A stretch of 64,000 nucleotides of DNA from Galeruca laticollis. Lineage: Eukaryota; Arthropoda; Insecta; Coleoptera; Chrysomelidae. The notes beneath the pieces were generated by a model that was not told the origin of the DNA, ran no database searches, and saw only the letters and a list, made by a program, of their open reading frames with translations. The translations under genes were made by a program, and so were the position numbers. Positions 8,924-18,652 of this stretch are shown here, in pieces (the stretch's first letter is position 1; each line of letters opens with the position of its first letter). The stretch covers positions 290,044,246-290,108,245 of the forward strand of contig OY998175.1 of assembly GCA_963921935.1 (NCBI GenBank), in the 5' to 3' direction.

Positions 8924-11785
8924 CTAGTCACTGACTCCCATTTTCTTTAGGTCATCAATCACCTGATCTCCCCATCTAAGTTTGGGACGTCCTCTGGGCC
9001 TGGGGTTGGCAGACTTCCAATCAGTGATTTTCCTTATTGGATCGTCGTTATTCCTTCTTCGAAGACGCCCGTACCATCTTAGACGCTGCGCTTTATATGT
9101 TTGACTATATCTTCACCATTCATGTACTGACTTATTTCGTAGTTATATAGCCTTCCATACCCTTCATTCGGGATATGTGTTAGTCCTATTATCCTCCGCA
9201 TGATTTTCCTCTCTAGCACTCTGAGATTTTCTTCATCTTTATCAGTTAAGCTCATATTTTCACCGGCATACGTTATTACTGGTCGTATTGCAGCTTTATG
9301 AATTTTAATTTTGGTTTTTTTACTGATGCTTTTGTCCCTTAGCAGTTTCTGATACTTCCAATACACTTCGTTCCCTGCTATTATTCTTGCGTTTATCTCC
9401 GCATTTCTGTTGTTCTTCTTATCAATTACTATTCCCATGTATCTGAATTGACTTGCTCTTTGAAAAGTGTAACCTCCCATATTTATAGTAGCTGTATTGT
9501 CTGTCTTTCTCGAAATTTGCATATATGTTGTCTTCTCTTGGTTAACTACCAGCCCTCTCTTTACTGCCTCTTTTATTAAGTTCTTGAATGTATTTTCTAG
9601 GGTTTCTTCGTCTCTAGTAATTAAAGCTAAGTCATCGGCATATCCTATTTTTTGTGTGGAGCTGTTACTAATCATTCCTTTTATGAAATTGACTGTCTCG
9701 TCCCTTACTTCGTGGAATATAAAAACACTAACATTCCTTTTATGTCTATTGCTTTAATCACTCCATCTAGGGTTATGTTAAAAAGAGTTGTAGGCAAACT
9801 ATCTCCTTGCCTTACACCTACATCTATGTTTATGTCTCCTGTATTCCGGTCTCTGGTTATCACCTTTGCAGTAGAATCCTTGATTGTCATTTTCACTAGT
9901 CTTATAAGTTTTTAAGAAATTCCTATGTTCCTCATATCAGATATTAGCCATTCTCTGTTGACAGAGTCAAACGCTTGCTGGAAGTCGATGAATAATACAT
10001 GTAGATCAATGTCATGTTCATAACACTTTTCGATAGTCTGTGTTAGTAGGTGTATGGCGTCTACCGCAGATCTTCCTTTTATAAATCCCTGTTGATATTG
10101 ACCTAATATGGGTTCAGCCTGTTTATTTAGTTCTATTTTTACTAGATTGGTTAATATCTTGTATGTAGTGTTAAGCAGCATTATACTCCTGTGATTCTTG
10201 CATTTGGTTGGGTCTCCTTTTCTGATGATTGGAACTATATGTCCAATACTCCACTCGTTTGGCATACGTTCTTCTGCCCATATATTCATTATCAGGTCAT
10301 ATATTTGTTGAAGTAAGGCTTCTCCTCCATGTTGGGTTAGTTCGTTATTTATATCATCTGGACCTGCCGCCTTGTTTGGTTTGGGTTGTTTCACATCTAT
10401 AAATTCCTCGAAAGAGGGTCTGTACTGCTGTTCACCGATTCCTCCCTCCGTTACTGCTTCCTTATAATTTTCGTCCATAATATGATTGTTTTGGTATAGA
10501 TTTTGAAAGTATGTTTTCCATTCTTTTTTATTTATTTTTACTGTCCCAATTGCGTTTCTGCTACTGTATTGCTTTCTCACATATTCGAAGAGTTTTCTAT
10601 TATCCCTATTGTTCTCTTCTATTTTTTGCATTTGTTTCGCAATCCAATTTGATTTTTTTCTTCTGTAGGTTTTTCCGCTTTTTGCCTTATCTTTCTGTAT
10701 TTGTCCATCTCTTCATATTTTTCTGTCTCCAACCATTTATTTCTTGCTCATTTTTTCTCTACGCTTACCAGCTTACATTCTTCGTCGAACCATTCTTTGG
10801 ATGCTTCGTTTTGTTGTAATCCAATTTCTTCCTCTGCAGAGTCTGTAATGCTATTTTTAATGATCTTCCATTCACTGTCTATATCTCCTTTTTCATTATG
10901 AATTCTCAGTTTATTTGTTAGGGTTTCCGCATAATTATTTTCACCCTTCTCTCTTTCCAGCTTTTTTAAGTTCCGATTTCTTTTGTTTTAATTGGAAGGT
11001 TTATATCTTGATATTTTCATGTTCATCTTCGCTATTAGTAAAATGTGGTCTGTATCTGCATTTGCTCCTCAGTATGAACTTGTGTCTTTAACCATTCTCA
11101 TCCATTTCTTTAATATCAAAACATGATCGCTTTGGTTGCCGCCTCTTTTTCCTGGGAATAACCAAGTTGTCTTGTGCTCCTTTTTATGCTTAAATTTTGT
11201 ACTAATTATAAAAGTATTTGTCTCCGCAGCTAGATTGCACAGTCTTTTGCCGTTATCGTTTGTGATCTCGTGTATTGTTTCTTTTCCAGCTATTTCTCTA
11301 TTATTTTCTTCCTTTCCTATCTGGGCATTAAAATCTCCTATTATTATCAAAAAGTCATTTCTAGAGATATCTCCACAGGCGTCACTTATCTTCTCATAAA
11401 ATTTTATTTTCTCTTCTTCGCTTGCTACTTCCGTTGGGGCGTAGGCATTCATTATACTTATATTTGCTTGTTTATTCTCAAGTTTTAAATATGAAATCCT
11501 ACCGTCGATTGGCTCAAACTCAATTACTTTGTTTCGTATTTTCTTACTGACCATTATTGCTGTTCCATTCCTTCCTTGTTTCTCCTCCCCTGAGTAATAC
11601 ATCGTAAAGTTTTTGATTTCTATTTTCCCTTGTTTTATCCATCTGATTTTTTGTAACGCCAGAATGTCTAAATCATAATTCATCATTTCTTGCGCTATGC
11701 TGTGCATTTTCCCAACTTTTAGCATTGTTTTGATATTGCAAGTTCCAATTTTCAATGAGTTTACTTTTTCTTTCACTCGCTTCAC
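8924..11785 (-). pseudogene. LINE ORF2: endonuclease-reverse transcriptase, broken
   Basis: The N-terminal AP-endonuclease domain shows TCNIKTM, LALQKIRW, IIGDFNAQIG and NQSDHVL. The catalytic Glu of the usual LQE motif is Lys here. RT motifs follow: AAGPDDINNE, NHRSIMLLNTTYKIL, GFIKGRS, FIDFQQAFDSVNREWL, GVRQGDSLPTTLFN and GYADDLALI. After that come ERKIMRRIIGL and, after a 1-nt frameshift near 9090, a basic tail reading LRWYGRL, PRPRGRPKLRWGDQV and a TAG at 8924-8926. The linker between endonuclease and RT (10640-11068) has several stops. A 59-bp insertion/duplication at 9673-9744 shifts the frame between GVRQGD and YADD. Not functional. Confidence 0.85.
9673..9744. mobile_element. 46-bp PLE-tail fragment with 13-bp target duplication
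   Basis: CATTCCTTTTATG occurs at 9673-9685 and again at 9732-9744, flanking 46 bp (9686-9731). Removing one copy plus the insert rejoins the LINE reading frame from KAIDIKGM into ISNSSTQKIGYADD. The first ~33 bp of the insert match the terminal sequence of the PLE tails at 13747, 47287 and 60110 (shared core CCCTTACTTCGTGGAAT). It therefore looks like an extremely truncated PLE insertion. The last 10 bp (AAAACACTAA) equal the reverse complement of the PLE segment TTAGTGTTTT. Confidence 0.75.
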
Positions 11786-12070
11786 CCTCTTTCATATTTT
11801 CCTAACGTTGTCTTTGGTTTTGTTATAGTTTTAGTTACTTTTTTTTCCTTGTTATTTGCCGTGGTTATTTTTACAATGTTTCGATCCTCTTGAGCTACTT
11901 TTACTGCTAGTTTTTTCCTTTTTTTATATCCGTAAGATTTTTAAACATTTTTGTAGTTCTTTCTTTATCAATATCCTCTTCTTCTTCGGTCATTGATCTA
12001 CTGCTGGATGTTCTTCCTTTGGGTTTGGAACCTGATGGTCTAACTGTATCCTTCCCTTGCATGTTTTGTT

Positions 12071-12697
12071 TTAATTATTTGAAGAGTAAGCCGTTCCGTT
12101 TATCCATAGTCTGTTATAATTCAGATTCGCTTGATGTCCTTCATTCCTTGCTTGTTTCATGTATGATCTAAGTTCTTTCCGTTGTATTAGTACTTCTCTA
12201 GTAAAGTCTTCGTTTATGTATATTGGTGTATTTTTTAATTTGTTTGTTTGTTTTAATATTTCTACTTTCTTCTTGTATTCCTTCAGTCCCAGCAAAATCG
12301 GTCTTGGTTTACTAGGGTTAAGATTTTGTTTCCCTATTCTTCTAGCTTCAATAACTTCATCGCTTTTAAGTTCCAGCTCCAGCTTCTCCATTACATTTTG
12401 TGAGACACTCGTTAGTTGCAGCTCATCTTCGTTTCCCATTTCTCTTACTCCCTGTATTATAAGGTTTTTGCTCCTCGCTTCACGCTCTAATTTTTCTATT
12501 CTCTCTTCATGCCTGCCTAAAGCCTCTTTTAGTTCATGATTCTCCAGTCTAATGCGGTTGTTTTATCTTTTTATTGCCGCCATTTCGCTCTGAATGCTAT
12601 CTAATTTTCTCTCAATCCTTTCATTTCTATTTTCAATTTCTTCTAGTTTTCCCAATATTTTCCCCAGTGCTTTCCCCATCACTGAATTTTCTTCCAT
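12071..12697 (-). pseudogene. LINE ORF1: coiled-coil/RRM nucleic-acid-binding protein
   Basis: From an ATG at 12697 the minus strand gives MEENSVMGKALGKILGKLEE and a charged heptad-like stretch (NRNERIERKLDSIQ, HELKEALGRHEERIEKLERE). Then comes SKNLIIQGVRE and an RRM-like/C-terminal domain (EARRIGKQN, RPILLGLKEYKKKVEIL, IYINEDFTREVLIQRKELRS). This is the layout of L1-type ORF1 proteins (Transposase_22-like): coiled coil, RRM, basic C-terminal domain that binds RNA. One in-frame TAA near 12562 interrupts the coiled coil; otherwise the frame is continuous to a TAA at 12071. Confidence 0.75.
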
Positions 12698-12720
12698 TTT
12701 GGAATTGACAGGTACCGCGT

Positions 12721-13149
12721 CTCAGACCTAGTTTTTATTCACCAAGATCCTACTTAATTCAAATCTCGGCCCGGTGTCTGTGCTAGCTGTGCTCTATCGT
12801 TTCCTTGAGCGTATAATTCGTTTTGTTTCCTAATTCAATTGTTGTATATTCCCGTTGTAGTGAATTTATTTCTTAGATTACGGTCCTGTATCATCACACT
12901 GATATTGTTGTATTAGCTTCCCATTAACAAGTAATTAGTATGGTATCACAACTGTTTTTGTTAGAACACCTGTTTATGGTTCTACTTTGAATATGTATGC
13001 TCATATACAATTAATGTTTTAAACTCACCTATTTCTTTCTGCTTTTTGTTACTTAATCACTGCTACTGCTTTAAGTCTGATATTGCCCACTTTTCTAAAT
13101 TCCCACAGATTTTTAAACCACTTATTTTTTAATTTAGTCGGGATCGAGA
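12721..13149. other. Possible LINE 5' leader; otherwise nothing recognised
   Basis: Directly upstream (minus strand) of LINE ORF1, so the first part is probably its 5' UTR. The element's true 5' end cannot be fixed by eye. No other feature seen. Confidence 0.35.
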
Positions 13150-13380
13150 TTTCACGTTCTTCGCTTTGGCTAGTCAGGGTCGAACTCCGTTTGAGTTAGT
13201 TAGGGTTGTAAAATTTTTTGTCATATGCATGACTTTGTATTCGATTTTCAAGCTATTCACTTGTTTGGCAGATATAAGTAGCTTCGCAGTTATTGCAGGA
13301 AATTTCGTGACCAATATTACTACAGATTCTCCAATTTCTCTGTGAACTTTTTCTCTTTTCAAATTTCACATATAGTTGTT
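13150..13380 (-). pseudogene. GIY-YIG endonuclease scrap of a PLE-like element
   Basis: The minus strand reads GHEISCNNCEATYICQTSE, a stop, then LENRIQSHAYDKKFYN. This fits the N-terminal part of the GIY-YIG nuclease carried by Penelope-like elements (y.IpC..C...YIGQTs..L..Ri..H.yD). The GIY-YIG 'YIG' is YIC here. The sequence differs from the GIY-YIG pieces at 48 and 60 kb (which read VYLGQT/VYFGQT), so it is another subfamily. Two in-frame stops; no RT seen alongside. Confidence 0.55.
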
Positions 13381-13746
13381 TTACCAATACCGGTATATCT
13401 GGGACACATCACAATCAAATTATTTTTCAGCTTTGTTGGGTGATCCGTAGACAAGGCTTCAAAAACATTTGCTACATTTTTTTTTTCTTCAAATCTACAA
13501 TTTATTCGTGCAAAAGTTGATCTGGAACACCCTGATATATCTATTTTCTAATTAATAAAAACGTACAACACTTTACGGAAAACTAATTTATTATAACTAC
13601 TAATAAGCAAACGAGAGGCGAAGGAATACATTCTAATGAAAAGTTTCGTATTCATTTTTAACGGGTCAAAAAATTAGAGAAAATGTTCGATAGCCTTTTG
13701 TTCATAAACAAAGTGTTTAGTTGCATAGAAATTATTGCAATTAACC

Positions 13747-13994
13747 ATGAAATTAACTGTCTCGACCCTTACTTCGTGGAATCTGCTCATATTAGTGTTT
13801 TAAATGAAACTCACGGTTTCTAGTTAATTCCACAATATAATAAAAGTTATTGGAAATTCTAAAAAATTGACAATTGTTTCGATAAATCAATATGACGATG
13901 ATATTGATTTATCGAAACAATTGTCAATTTTTTAGAATTTTCAATAACTTTTATTATATTCTGGAATTACCTAGAAACCGTGAGTTTCATTTTA
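13747..13994. mobile_element. PLE-tail foldback with ~93-bp arms
   Basis: Arms 13801-13893 and 13901-13994 are near-perfect reverse complements separated by the 7-bp spacer GACGATG. The left arm with its outer flank (13747-13800, including CCCTTACTTCGTGGAATCT) is the same sequence as the 3' tails of the PLE copies at 47.3 and 60.1 kb. The structure is therefore two PLE tails joined head to head, with the outermost ~50 bp present on the left side only. The centre carries a hammerhead-like core (13892-13925). Confidence 0.8.
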
Positions 13995-14000
13995 AGCACG

Positions 14001-15467
14001 TAATTAACTATTTTCAAAGTACCCTCATGTACTCCATTGATTGCTACAATAATAAAGTTCACATAGATTAAAAAATATATTAACTTACTTTCTTAGGACG
14101 TACTGAGTGTTCATTCTCTGTACTTGCATATACCTACTGAAATTCTGGAATTATTCATTTAAGAATGTCACGTTACTTGGCAAAGACCGTTATGAGACAA
14201 AAAATTTGTAACATTATGTTCCACTCCATTAAAAACTTCTGGTGGGTGTGAATTTTATGGATTTCATTCTGCAGAGACAAATTTCTGTTAGAACATTAAT
14301 AATAGAAGCTGAAAACGATGCCGCAAACTTTTTTTATTTTTTTGTTCTGGAAACTATGGAGAACATGCCAAGTATTTTAATACATTCTTCTCTTTTTCAT
14401 TTGCTCGGAGTTTTAAGATGCACGCTAAACTTTTAGTAGTGATGTGAATAAAAAAAAATATTAGAATATTCTACGGAGTGTTAGATATCAGTGTAAAATT
14501 ACGACCCAAAAAAACAATGGATAGAAACAAAAACAACGGTACGAAGACAAAACAAATTACATGTAAAATTCTAGGGAAATAGAGCAGAAATGCAAGTCGC
14601 AAAAATTGGAAAAGTAGGTTTATACCGGAAATTCAAAAGGCAATTAACTTAAAAAAGAGGTCCAAAAAATGAAAAGGTAGATAGTAAAATAGAACTTACA
14701 CGAACAATTCAAAGAGCTTCAGTTAACATAGAGGGGATAGAAGAAATCTGAAGAATTCCCGACCAAAAGGAAGTTCAGGAGACTTTGATAAAGGTGTATA
14801 AAAAAGTGAACGATTCAGCAGAACTCATATTAAAAGGAAAGTCTAGAATAAAAAATAAGTAAAATGGAGGACACTATATCTGTGCATTGCATTCAACTAG
14901 TCGCTATCTAATTCTTGAGACATAAATAGCTTAGGAGTTATACAATATGTCTCCCTAGGTTGGAATCATATGGAAAACTTTTTTATGATTAATTTTAGGA
15001 AAAAAGTTATTCTTCATAAAAAGCTCTGTATTATCAAAAACTTAAAATATAGTTATCAAATATCAAATTTTTAGTCGTATACGAGGTTTGTCAAAAGATA
15101 AGAGTTTTACTCAAGGTTAAAGTACCTTTAAATTTGGCAATATCGAAAAATGTTCCAAAAAAAGTTGATCAGAATTAAAAATCACGTTTAAATATGTAAT
15201 TACATTCATTTACAATAATAAAATTATCTTTAAAACCTATGTCTACAATAATGCAAATTTAACTGTAGTAACGTGTAACCCATGATGCACTGACAAATAA
15301 ATAATTTGTTGATAGAAGTAAATTTCAAACCGCGTTAGAAGTCATAAGACACATGAAAATGGTAGCGTTATTAACTGATGAAGAGAAAATAGAAATTGTT
15401 GCGATTGCGGGATTTTACAATAAAACCCATAGAGAAGCAGAAAATATTTTCAGTAGTAATACTATAA
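14001..15467. other. Spacer, nothing firmly recognised
   Basis: AT-rich, with stop-rich frames. At 15356-15455 a short plus-strand segment reads VALLTDEEKIEIVAIAGFYN and THREAENIF. This faintly recalls the helix-turn-helix start of some insect transposase-like ORFs, but it is too short to assign. Confidence 0.35.
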
Positions 15468-15640
15468 GTACTTCAAAATAATCAGATTATAATCGATAAC
15501 TTGTTGCATACTTCTAAAGAGTGTCAGTGTGACAGTTTAAATAATCCGACCGCAAAGCGGGAGGATTATTCTGTCAAACTGACACGATTTGTAATTATGC
15601 AGGAAGTTTGAGATGCATAATCGTATTTATTTTGAAGTAC
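15468..15640. mobile_element. 173-bp hairpin element
   Basis: The outer inverted repeats GTACTTCAAAATAA (15468-15481) and TTATTTTGAAGTAC (15627-15640) are exact. Inside, 15521-15585 folds as a long hairpin: GTGTCAGTGTGACAG pairs with CTGTCAAACTGACAC (one mismatch), AATAATCC with GGATTATT, and CCGC-AAA-GCGG forms the apex. This is compatible with a small MITE. It sits 18 bp beyond the stop codon of the Crypton recombinase. Confidence 0.7.
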
Positions 15641-15658
15641 GTATTGTATTTGATACGA

Positions 15659-16925
15659 TTATTTTTTGAGTAAATTAAGTGAATATATAAACAATTTATT
15701 TTCGGCGCAGGAAACGTGGCCACTGCTCATTGAAGTGCTGGAAATACTGGAGGTGTTATTACTTGAACCTGCAGCGTTTTTAAAATTGGATCTCATCTTA
15801 TTTATTATGTTTTGGTGATGTTGTTCGTCTATCTGTAGGTAGGGTTTGATAGAATTGCTATTACCATGTCCTGTTATTTTAATAAGTTCTTGTTCCGATA
15901 CACCTGCTTTTGCCAATTGTGAGACAGCAGTGGCTCGGTGAGAACGATTTGACAATATTTTGTTTGTCATATTCAAATTTGCCAATTCTGCAGACTTTTT
16001 GGTCCATTTACTAATTTCATGCACTCCAATTGGCACATTTTTGTACCAGCCAAGGGTTTTTTCTTTTCTCCAGTTGGGATTTACTGTCAGAAATAACCTA
16101 TCTGTTTTAATATTGATGTTTTCGCTTCTTTTCATCATTAGCTTATCTAGAAGTCTCACTGGACAACGACTTACTTCATTATGGTTAGGTACAAGCCATT
16201 TATTATTAGCACATGGTTTTGCTTTTCCCTGTGTGGTTTTGGTAAAAATAGGATTATATTGTATTCTACCAGTTGGAGTATCATCATTTCCAGTTTCTTT
16301 TTGAAAATAATGAATCAAGCATGACGCTCCTTCATTTCCTCTCCACGCAAGCTCTACAGAAGCAATTAAGAAAAATTTTATTTGTAATCCTTCCGGTGTA
16401 TTTTCATCCCACGCTTCTATCATTGCTATTTACTCGTTATCTTTAAATGCTGATGCACTAACCTTTCTCTTGTTCGGTAACATTTGAAGTTCCCTTCTTT
16501 TTGAATTTCTTGCGTTTCGTGCGGCTAAAAATATGGGACTAGAGAATGGATCAATTACTCTATTAAACTCCTTCATATATTTTTCTTATAGTTGTTTTGC
16601 CGTAATGTTCCACATCGTTTTAACCGCATTTTCTTTATAATTTTCTCCATTACATTTTTGCATATTGAAAGTCCAATCTTTCAAAATGGACGCTATCATT
16701 GCAATGGAAATTGATTCATTTAGCACATAGTTTCTTTCACTGCAAAACGTAAGAAATTGTTTCCATACGTACTTTTTTGTTTTCACTGTATTATGAGGCT
16801 CAGTATTTTGTCTATTGCATTTTATGATTAATCTCCGAATCGGCTCATTTTTGAACAATTTTTGATAAACGTCACAATTTAACAGTTCTGTTTGTTGTAT
16901 ATTGATGTCGATGTGGTTACTATGA
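15659..16925 (-). pseudogene. Crypton-type tyrosine recombinase, two nonsense codons
   Basis: One minus-strand frame runs from about 16925 to 15659. The N-terminal core-binding domain (KTKKYVWKQFLTFCSERNY, ISIAMIASILKDWT) is followed by the catalytic domain: FFLIASVELAWRGNEGASCL (first catalytic Arg), FTKTTQGKAKPC, WYKNVPIGVHEI, NRSHRATAVSQLAKAGVSE, ITGHGNSNSIKPYLQID (motif His and candidate nucleophile Tyr). This is the R..HxxR..H..Y plan of YR enzymes, in the style of Cryptons and their KCTD/ZMYM-type relatives. The expected HxxR reads RSHR, so the first His appears to be Arg. TAA codons at 16586-16588 and 16430-16432 break an otherwise open frame. It has no RT, which argues against a DIRS element. 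Confidence 0.75.
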
Positions 16926-17162
16926 AAATGAAATTATTTTAAAATTTTCGATTGGTGGAGCTACTCTATGTATAATTAGGTATTATCGAAATTATATGAG
17001 GTAACTTAACTAAATTGGACATTCTGATTGGTTGAAAATCATACGAAAAAAATAATCAATAATAGACATCCCAATAAAAATAAACTGTTATGAAGATTAC
17101 CAACTTTTCCACATCTGTCATATGACGTGAACAATATTTTATTATAAAATTGTCACTCGTAT

Positions 17163-17893
17163 ACACTTCTAGCGGAGGAGGAAAAGTTACTGCTGTTGCA
17201 AAATGATGATCCAGAATATGAGCAATTATTGCAGGAAGATGATGCAAGCGACATCTTAAGTGAGGACCATATAACCGACCAAGAAAAATTCGATGAAGAA
17301 ATCTATGCTTCTTCTGATGAAGAAAACACTAACTTAGAGGTACCTGTAGCTGATATTCCTGTTTATACAACTAAAGATGGTACCCAGTGGTATAAAATGC
17401 CAATAAATAATCAAGTTCGACGTTCGCAGGCAAACAAGATTGTGCATGTTCTAGGACTTACACCTACCAGTGCAGAAATAGGTACGATCGAAGAATCGTT
17501 TATGCTGTTTTTTTCAGACGATATTTTCACCATTATTGTCGCTGAAACCAACCGGAAAGCTAAATTTTATTTTGATAATTATAATGAAACTCATCCCGAG
17601 AATACAAAGAAATATGTGCCAACTAACAGAAGAGAAATCGAGGCCTACATAGGTCTACTTATTACATTAGGAGCATTGCAAGCTAGTACCGAACCCATTG
17701 ATATGCTTTTTACTAGTGACCCTGCATATTGTCGGCCTATAATAACAGCAACTTTGTCTAGAAATCGATTCCATTTTCTGACCAAATTTTTGAGATTCGA
17801 TAATTTTGAGAACAGGGCTGAGAGAAAGTTGAAGGCAAGCTTGCACCAATAAGGGAAGTATTTGATAAATTCGTTTCAAACTGTAATAAAAAT
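17163..17893 (+). pseudogene. piggyBac transposase, N-terminal part
   Basis: The reading frame is open through TLLAEEEKLLLLQNDDPEYE upstream of 17196, so the real start lies further 5' or has been lost. An acidic N-terminal region (DILSEDHIT, YASSDEENTN) leads into DGTQWYKMP and then the piggyBac core: FFSDDIFTIIVAETNRKAKF, VPTNRREIEAYIGLLITLGA, PAYCRPIITATLSRNRFHFL, KFLRFDNFENRAERK. After a frameshift near 17835 the family sequence KLAPIREVFDKFVSNCNKN continues to 17893, where the insertion begins. It cannot be translated into the second half. Confidence 0.85.
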
Positions 17894-18642
17894 AGGTAAA
17901 AAAACTTTTTAAGTTAAACGGTTTTATGTTAAACATACATTGCAATGTTTAAGATGAATGTACCAAAAACCAAAAAATAATAAAATAGATACAGTCGTGG
18001 GAATTATAAACATATGCATAGACTAGACTAAAATAAAACCGTGGGGCACGTCAATTGTCTACAATCGTTGATTAAAATTTTTGTTTTGTAATGTTACACT
18101 ATAATTAGGCAGTTGTTCAACCGACAACGATGGACGTGTGATAAGTAGGGCTAGAATGTGGAAACAAGCTAGCAAGCTCGATTATAAGCGAGTTTTAGGG
18201 TTTCATAGTGGTGAGCGAGTAGTACTTTTATCATATGTTTTGTCGATTAAAGACAAACTACGAGCAGTGAAACGATTCCTCGCCAGCCAGCAGTGTGAAT
18301 GTCCAACGATAAAATAGTTGAAACATCTCTTTTATTTACATGGAGTGTATAACTATTGGAATTTCCATGAGCAAGAAAATAGTAAGTAATTTCCTCACCG
18401 TCTGCGGGCCAACTGCCTAACGACGAATTGAACGATTCTTCTATCGCGCATTAAGTCGATAATTTGTAGACAATGGACGTGCCCCACGGTTTTATTTCAG
18501 TCTAGTCTATGCATATGTTTATAATTCCCACGACTGTATCTATTTTATTATTTTTTGGTTTTTAGTACATTTATCTTAAACATTGCAATGGATGTTTAAC
18601 ATAAAACCGTTTAACTTAAAAAGTTTTTTTACCTATTTTTAT
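17885..18642. mobile_element. Foldback element with ~180-bp terminal inverted repeats
   Basis: 17885-18067 is repeated as its reverse complement at about 18460-18642; AAGTTAAACGGTTTTATGTT on the left answers AACATAAAACCGTTTAACTT on the right. The arms include TAGACTAGACTAAAATAAAA and its complement, and a GGGGCACGTCAATTGTCTAC end with one or two mismatches. The ~390-bp interior (18068-18460) has no ORF I recognise. It forms the left part of the insertion that splits piggyBac. A related inverted end, ATAAAACCGTTTAAAAAAG, occurs at 20380-20398 on the far side of the whole insertion. Confidence 0.75.
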
Positions 18643-18652
18643 TTTTTGGTTT

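Larger units (their letters stand above)
8776..12720 (-). mobile_element. Decayed APE-type LINE (two ORFs)
   Basis: A minus-strand non-LTR retrotransposon about 3.9 kb long. Order on its own strand: coiled-coil/RRM-like ORF1 (12697 to 12071), endonuclease (11785-11069), reverse transcriptase (10631 to about 9100), a short basic C-terminal tail, about 150 bp of 3' UTR, then (TA)n. The endonuclease and C-tail styles resemble the RTE/Proto2-like 'endonuclease-reverse transcriptase' group, but the clade is not certain from inspection. No flanking target-site duplication was identified. Confidence 0.8.

Noticed and set aside
13747..13800. A SINE with tRNA-derived head at the conserved CCCTTACTTCGTGGAAT sequence
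   Set aside because: The same sequence terminates PLE copies that carry RT and GIY-YIG coding regions, and no pol III boxes are present.
15356..15455. Helix-turn-helix transposase start (LLTDEEKIEIVAIAG)
   Set aside because: Only about 33 codons, no DDE domain downstream and no TIRs; too weak to annotate as a gene.
17885..17905. Splice donor at AATAGGTAAAA as a natural piggyBac intron ending near 20397
   Set aside because: The acceptor side gives the wrong phase for the resumed YPSRHV frame, and the interval contains a foldback, a helicase and a tandem repeat; insertion is the simpler explanation.
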